From contig BAAHQB010000046.1 in assembly GCA_054601695.1 (NCBI GenBank), forward strand, positions 310,001 to 374,000: 64,000 bases of DNA. The letters run 5' to 3'. The DNA is from Amorphochlora amoebiformis (lineage: Eukaryota > Cercozoa > Chlorarachniophyceae). Below the pieces are notes generated by a model. It ran no database searches. It saw only the letters and a list, made by a program, of their open reading frames with translations, and had not been told where the DNA came from. A program made the position numbers and the translations under genes. The first letter of the stretch is position 1, and each line of letters begins with the position of its first letter. Positions 1-64,000 of the stretch are shown here, in pieces.

Positions 1-13849
<13,849 letters not shown>

Positions 13850-14378
13850 GTAAATCTAGATAATGGAAGAGAAACAAAAGAAAATACCAGAAGTATCCAT
13901 AGAATTCCACAAAATTTGTATACTAATTATGATCATGGGTTAATTTCTATTAAATTTATAGTGGTCGTTCCAAACCGGACACACTTGTACAGTAGCAGCT
14001 AGATCTATGAGCCTGATTTCTTTAGTACGTAGACTACATTCTAACATTAGATGTATTAGATCTAGTCTAGCAAATAGAGATACCGAAATCTGGTGGTGTT
14101 ACAGGTCTAGAGGTGGTATAGTCTTACATCATCTTGATTACCTAGATTTCTACTAGTATATAGTACTACTAGTAGTACTGTAATTAGCCTCCTACTAGTC
14201 CTATAGGCATAATTATATAAGTTATGCAATAAACTAGATTAAACCTAGAACTAGATCAACATATACTCTAGATCTAGAGTCTAGATCTTAGAAAACTTGA
14301 AAAAAAAGCTCCACGCATTCTAGGCATTATTTCTAGTAGATCATGTCCTCAGTAGCACAATTCCTAGAATTTGATGAG
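13850..14378. other. CTAG-rich spacer between convergent genes A and B
   Basis: This 529-base spacer separates the stop codons of A and B. It has almost no TA microsatellite but is dense in CTAG (for example TAGATCTAGTCTAGC and ACTCTAGATCTAGAGTCTAG). The two termination regions must lie here; no clear poly(A) signal stands out. Confidence 0.85.
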
Positions 14379-23460
<9,082 letters not shown>

Positions 23461-24293
23461 ATTGGGATATCTAGATAATTTAGATGTCGAGATATTAGAT
23501 ATCCTGAAATTCGCAAAAGTAAAAAAGTCGGCTGGAAATGATGGGTGTAGCTCGGCGACGTCCGCAGCTGAAAAAGTCTGCGGGACTTTGATCGGAGAGC
23601 GACATAAGCTAAGTGGACACTCCCTGTACCTAGTCTTGATTTCCACTCAAGATTTCTCAGCTAGTTATATAACACATGTCATGCATAGGCTATCGGAATA
23701 ATTGTACTTTACTTAAGTAGAGTCATTCTAGCTATGAATCTATGCATAATCTACAAGAATCTCTGGTACCATCGAGCCATCATCATGCTGCTAGTCTAGA
23801 TCTGGTAGAGATAGCCCAACTGACTATAACGATATTTTAGATAAGAATTTGAACTACATTGCACTCGTACTCTATAGCGCCATGAGTACTAGCCACGGCG
23901 GCAGCCTAGCTAGTAGACTGTATATATGTGTGTATATATATTTTCTCTATCTTCTAGATAGACTTTATAATACCGGGTGGAATTTTCCTATACTAATAAT
24001 TTTTCGACAATCATCGGATATAATATACTAGTGCTAGTACCTTACTAGACTTAGTATTATATCTAAGTTTTTATTGATCTTTAGTTGAGTCTAGCTAGAA
24101 TAGTCTACTAGATGAAGTTATTCAGGGTCATTACTAGATTATTGCACACATACACACATCTAGACACATATACAATTCCCTCAATAATTCGAGATTAATC
24201 AAGGTATTAGTTAGTATAACTTGAACGTTGAAGTCGCGCAGATGTAATCAGATAGACAGTTGCATGCGCCCGACATGCCTGAAGCTAGTGAAT
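23461..24293. other. CTAG-rich spacer between gene B and MRPL15
   Basis: This spacer separates the 5' end of gene B from the 3' end of MRPL15, both on the minus strand. From about 23700 it is rich in CTAG and CTAGACT-like words and has no long TA run. The gene B promoter should lie at about 23461-23700; the actual ATG may also be as far in as 23413. An open frame continues upstream of 23460 on the minus strand to about 23646, so the first exon could be longer. Confidence 0.7.
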
Positions 24294-29580
<5,287 letters not shown>

Positions 29581-29752
29581 TAGCCGAAATTTTATATCCT
29601 TTTGCATATATTGAATTTCAATATACAAAGATATGCTTAAATTTACATATTGTTAACTTAATAATCTTAATTCTAGGACTATTGGAATTAATATCCTGAA
29701 TATCTATAAATCGATATACTTCCAGGAACTACGACTCGGGCGACGATTTGAC
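29581..29752. promoter_or_regulatory. Bidirectional spacer: MRPL15 (-) and K+ channel (+)
   Basis: Only 172 bases separate the two start codons, so both promoters must lie here or in the first exons. It is AT-rich but not microsatellite, with ATATCC words (about 29595, 29690) and a small palindrome around ATTGAATTTCAAT. If the channel gene used an upstream exon with the acceptor at 29725, its start would lie further out. Confidence 0.6.
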
Positions 29753-42826
<13,074 letters not shown>

Positions 42827-43459
42827 CCATGGCGACGAACTGGTCTGCGACTAATACGCACACATATTACTAGACGTATAACTCTTAGATACTCTAGCAG
42901 CTGAATACTAATCAAAGCTAAACTTGACAATGATCATGGAACTTGAATCTTACTCACACAGAACACGGCAGTATCTAGGATATATATCTAGAGTATATAG
43001 ACTCTAGAGACTAGATAGACCATTGTATCATGGTTGAATAATTATATAACCGTCCTGTCCCTAGTCCGACTGCGCGTGACATTGTAGAATTCTACTTCGT
43101 ATTACGCAACGGTGATAGAGGACTAGAACATCTAGAACAACCTAGACAACATATCTATCGTTGCGCATGTCTAGATGTCAGCAGATTGTACTCAGTTGTA
43201 CGCGTATATATATATATATACTAGATCTACGTATACTAGATCTAGTCTATCTCTAGTACCTAGCTAGCACATGTGTATGGCAAGTTGTCACGTCTACTAA
43301 TTATAAGGTCAAAGTTTTTCAATGCTGACCTGCCGCCTAGAACTTACTCAACTTAGTCTAGTTAGTAGAGAACTGAGATCATCTAGAAATTAATTACTAG
43401 TCGAGAGAGAATGCGGCATTGGCCTCAGAACGATGGAACAAATGACTACGAGTTAAATG
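42827..43459. other. CTAG-rich spacer between convergent channel gene and gene E
   Basis: No long TA microsatellite (one short run near 43206), many CTAG words (ATCTAGAGTATATAGACTCT, ACTAGATCTAGTCTATC). Same composition as 13850-14378 and 23700-24290. Confidence 0.85.
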
Positions 43460-43595
43460 TCATGAGCCTTTCGTTCGACTTCGAGGAGACCTAAGATGAA
43501 TAGTATTTGGATATGTAAATTTACAAGTGTGATATATAAATATTAAAAATTGAATTGCATGATAGAGACATATCTATGTTATTTGTGCGTAATAC

Positions 43596-43635
<40 letters not shown>

Positions 43636-43694
43636 AATGTATGTATGCATATACTTATAATATATATATATATATATAAATATATATATATATA

Positions 43695-43740
<46 letters not shown>

Positions 43741-43831
43741 ATGTATATGTGTGTGTGTGTATGTGTGTGGTGTGCATTTAATGCATTAAATGCACATTAA
43801 ATGCACACACACACATACATACACACACGCA

Positions 43832-43883
<52 letters not shown>

Positions 43884-44078
43884 CGTGTGTGTGCGTGCCT
43901 GTGTGCGCGTGTGGTGTGCATTTAATGCAAAAACATTACAAACTTACATATATACATACATATATATATATATATATATTATACATAAATATATATATAT
44001 ATATATATACATATATATATGTGGTGTGTGTGTGTGTGTGTGTGTGGTGTACATTTAATGCATAAACATTACATACTT

Positions 44079-44136
<58 letters not shown>

Positions 44137-44201
44137 ATGGTGTGTGTGTGTGTGTGTGTGTGTGGTGTACATTTAATGCATAAACATTACATACTTACAT
44201 A

Positions 44202-44267
<66 letters not shown>

Positions 44268-44551
44268 AATATTGTGTGTGTGTGTGTATCTACGTGTGTG
44301 TGTTGTATATTCAACGCATATATACGTTTTTGAAATCTGTATTTAGGTATTCTCGATGATATCTTAGTACTGGCGAATATCTGAGATGCTAATCTTAATG
44401 TCGCTGCTGGATTTTTTCAGCTACGTTTGACGATACATTCCAAATCCAAGCAAAAATCATTTTTTATAACTTAGAGTATTTCTTAGCAAAAATATTAATA
44501 TACATATCACTTGCACATATCGCACGATTTTATGTACATGTACATCATCTT

Positions 44552-44596
<45 letters not shown>

Positions 44597-44659
44597 TTAC
44601 ATGTATTATCTACATCCATATTACATATATGTATGTGAACACACGCATACACACACACC

Positions 44660-44708
<49 letters not shown>

Positions 44709-44709
44709 C

Positions 44710-44741
<32 letters not shown>

Positions 44742-46708
44742 TTTATATATTCTCTGAAGATTAAAGGGTTATTATCGGGCCGTTATGAGCCTACATCATG
44801 GAGATTCGTTTCTAACTCTTCTTTGATAAAGATTTTGTTAACACCCGTCAAGGTTTAAGGTAAATAAATGTGTAAAATGTAAAGTCAGTGGGCACCTTTT
44901 TCTCCACGTAAGGCTTCCTGTTAATCATCCTCTCCGTCAAATCGTGAGCAGTCGCCAGTCGCTAAGGGAAAAAGTAAGTAAGGATAGGAAATAATACGCT
45001 ACTAGGTTTTTCCTGTTTCTATGGGCTCACCCTGGGAGTCGACGCCGGCGACAAGCGTACGTTGTCGCCAGAAAATAATCTTCGTTTCCTATCTGTTCTA
45101 GGAGAAAGCCCACGAGGAGACCGTTGAGCGTTGGAAACCACGCCCATCTGATTTCCCAGATCGATACTTTTGCTCCTAACTTCTCTGACTAGTCGAGCGA
45201 GATTCATGTGAACTAGTCGTCTCCGTATAAATTTATATGAGGACCTGAGATTGTTATGGTGTCAGAACATTTGCGGGGGGTATTGTATTATGTGTACCCC
45301 TTGACGTGTCGAATAGCATCTTCGAAGAGCTGTCGCCAGATCTGAGGTAAGTAAGGGGGTAGACTTGAACAGTTTGGTCTGGTTGGTCAAGAAATTAATA
45401 TCACCTCTGCCGGCTCCGACTTCTTCTCGTCGGCCATTGACTCTACCTGTAAGTCAACGATGAAATCGGATTGAAAACTTTACTATAGCATGATTAAGGG
45501 AGACCTTCATCATAGCACGCTCCCATAAGACATACGCCGTCGATTTGTGTCTATCCACATAACACATGAGATAATGCGATTACTTTTGGGGAGACTTACT
45601 GGTGGTGTAGGGGAATGAGAGTTTGTATCCCGAAGAACCACGTCTCAAGCTGTTATGAAACTCAGAGTCAGCAAACCACTACGTTATCTGCACGGCAGTT
45701 ACCTGATTTTGATCCCTACAGCCTACATTAATTTCTTTGGTGACCCACGTGTTTCCTGACCTATATGCGAGATGGAGGTTACAAATATCCTATCTAGAAT
45801 CGTGACAGTGGACACTACCCGCTTTTCTCACAAAATATAATCGAGAAGCATAGCCATGCCGGAACATCTCCAGGCTTAGCGTTCTCAGCGCAACCGTAGG
45901 TTAAGTAGAGGGCATCCGCCAGGTTCTCTGGATAATGAGATTGAGTTTAGCATGCGAAGACATTATCAAGCGTGGAAAGAGTACACCTCGCTTCGTAGTT
46001 TTAACACCAAGGACACCTCTCGTGGGCTTCGTCCATGACAAGGTGCTGCCGTCAGGTGATACGATGAACCAGCGTTTCTCCGGCACGCCGCTGAGTTTAG
46101 TTTAGGTAAATCATTAGCTTCGTATCCTCGATTTAACAATTAGTGCTCCAGCATTAGGCAGTTTGAAAGTGTGTGATATTACGTTCTGGAGTTGAACTTG
46201 TATAGTATCGCCCCTTTGCCCATACGCCTGAGGAACTTGTTCCGCTCCAGGTCTGTTTTCACCAGCTGAATTTGATATAAAGTGAGAAAATTTGATCTCA
46301 ATCCTGAATGTGGATGTTGGTGTATGTATGGGAGCAAATCAAGGTCGAGCCAGCGGCACTCCATGTTATCCAGGTGACCTAAAATGGTTTTGCTCCCCCA
46401 GAAACTCTTCTCTATTGTTATCCCAACCAAACCTGCATCCTGACGTACTGTGCATTAGGGCATGCGTCACTAATGATTTTTTTCTTGGGTGCGGTCGTGT
46501 GTGCCCGCGATGCTGGCCGCTTCTTAGTATCTGGAGGGGCCGGGGAGGCGGCCGACATAGGTTCATCAGAAAATCGGACGTGCCTTTGACCATCATCCTT
46601 CTCTTCGAAGTCATCCTCATCCTCTGCGTCCTCGTCGATGATATCGCTTTGCGCCTCTTGCGGTACAACGGCATCCTCATGAGCGGAAACTCTGCTGCGG
46701 TCGCTCAT
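43460..46708 (-). CDS. Gene E: PH-domain protein with acidic N-terminus
   Basis: Exons in transcript order: 46708-46433, 46265-46183, 46090-46017, 45927-45832, 45760-45727 (tentative), 45550-45505, 45446-45405, 45341-45298, 45244-45031, 44961-44896, 44815-44795 (tentative), 44420-44371, 43490-43460 (TGA; another frame stops at 43446). Phases match, giving about 358 residues. Residues 1-92 are acidic and low in complexity ([18 protein letters not shown]). Residues about 93-205 fit a PH fold: [37 protein letters not shown], a WLCFSIIF strand and a final helix [16 protein letters not shown] with the conserved Trp. A basic helical segment ([22 protein letters not shown]) and a Ser/Arg/Pro-rich tail follow. 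PH domains bind phosphoinositides or proteins; the ligand and location are unknown. Confidence 0.82.
43735..44310 (+). repeat. Tandem TG/TA array with a 'GGTGTACATTTAATGCA' core
   Basis: Four copies of a core (GGTGT(G/A)CATTTAATGCA, then AAACATTACATACTTACA in three of them) at about 43770, 43916, 44046 and 44164 alternate with TA runs and TG runs at a period near 115-150 bases. The first copy holds a perfect 24-base palindrome (43772-43795). It lies in the last intron of gene E. Confidence 0.85.
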
Positions 46709-46947
46709 GGCGTTTGCTAGGACAAAATCCTAATTTAACCTCTAACAAACCATTCCGATAACTGCAAGTATCCGAAAACTCAAAAGTAGGATATCCACAT
46801 ATCTCTATTTGATATCATATGTTAAGGATTTGATATGCCGTATATGGTCCTACTATATCATATATTGATTCAATATATCCTCATATCCACAAATTCGTAT
46901 ATCTCAATCTCGTCTTTGCTCGCCCCTCCTTGGGCTCCTTTCTCAAC
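46709..46947. promoter_or_regulatory. Bidirectional spacer: gene E (-) and VPS39 (+)
   Basis: The 239 bases between the two ATG codons must contain both promoters. The sequence is AT-rich without long TA runs and carries repeated ATATCC or GATAT words (about 46789, 46808, 46829, 46877, 46884). Similar ATATCC words occur in the MRPL15/channel spacer. Confidence 0.6.

Positions 46948-64000
<17,053 letters not shown>

Noticed and set aside
23462-23701. Plus-strand 79-codon frame (MGYLDNLDVEILDILKFAKV)
   Set aside because: It lies antisense to the first exon and promoter of gene B, has no acceptor or continuation, and shows no family resemblance.
46366-46720. Open frames on the plus strand and in a second minus frame over the first exon of gene E
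   Set aside because: The minus frame starting at 46708 continues in phase into a recognisable PH domain; the others do not connect to anything.

Overview
This is nuclear DNA of a eukaryote. Six multi-exon genes can be read. Their coding exons are mostly 20-110 bases, and the introns have GT/AG borders and are filled with (TA)n microsatellite plus shorter TG/CA, GA/CT, TAA and TTAGGG/CCCTAA runs. I built the exons by hand from splice borders, reading frame and phase continuity, and compared them with protein families from memory; no search was run. The organism is not identified. TTAGGG-type telomere repeats, standard stop codons, a KirBac/Kir-type potassium channel and very small exons fit some microbial eukaryote, but I cannot name a lineage.

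Layout. Gene A (+) enters from the left edge and stops at 13849; it encodes a charged protein of unknown function. Its introns hold most of the telomere-like arrays, a tRNA-derived SINE-like element and two large inverted-repeat structures. Gene B (-), 23460 to 14379, is a predicted glycosyltransferase-like protein. The third gene (-), 29580 to 24294, is the mitochondrial large-subunit ribosomal protein uL15m (MRPL15), complete in ten exons. Gene D (+), 29753 to 42826, is an inward-rectifier potassium channel with a TTIGYGE filter. Gene E (-), 46708 to about 43460, carries a PH domain. Gene F (+), 46948 to beyond 64000, is VPS39/Vam6, the HOPS-type tethering subunit.

Arrangement. MRPL15 and the channel gene diverge from a 172-base spacer, and genes E and VPS39 diverge from a 239-base spacer. 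These spacers and the other intergenic regions are nearly free of long TA runs. The three spacers downstream of gene 3' ends (A/B, B/MRPL15, channel/E) are strikingly rich in CTAG. The six products look like unrelated housekeeping and membrane functions and do not form a pathway.

Most unusual signal. At least seven exons are accompanied, within a few hundred bases, by a decayed partial copy ('exon echo'). Upstream echoes usually keep the acceptor and the 5' part of the exon; downstream echoes keep the 3' part and sometimes the donor. This points to repeated local duplication inside TA-rich introns. A second possible novelty is a set of candidate introns of only 15-28 bases.
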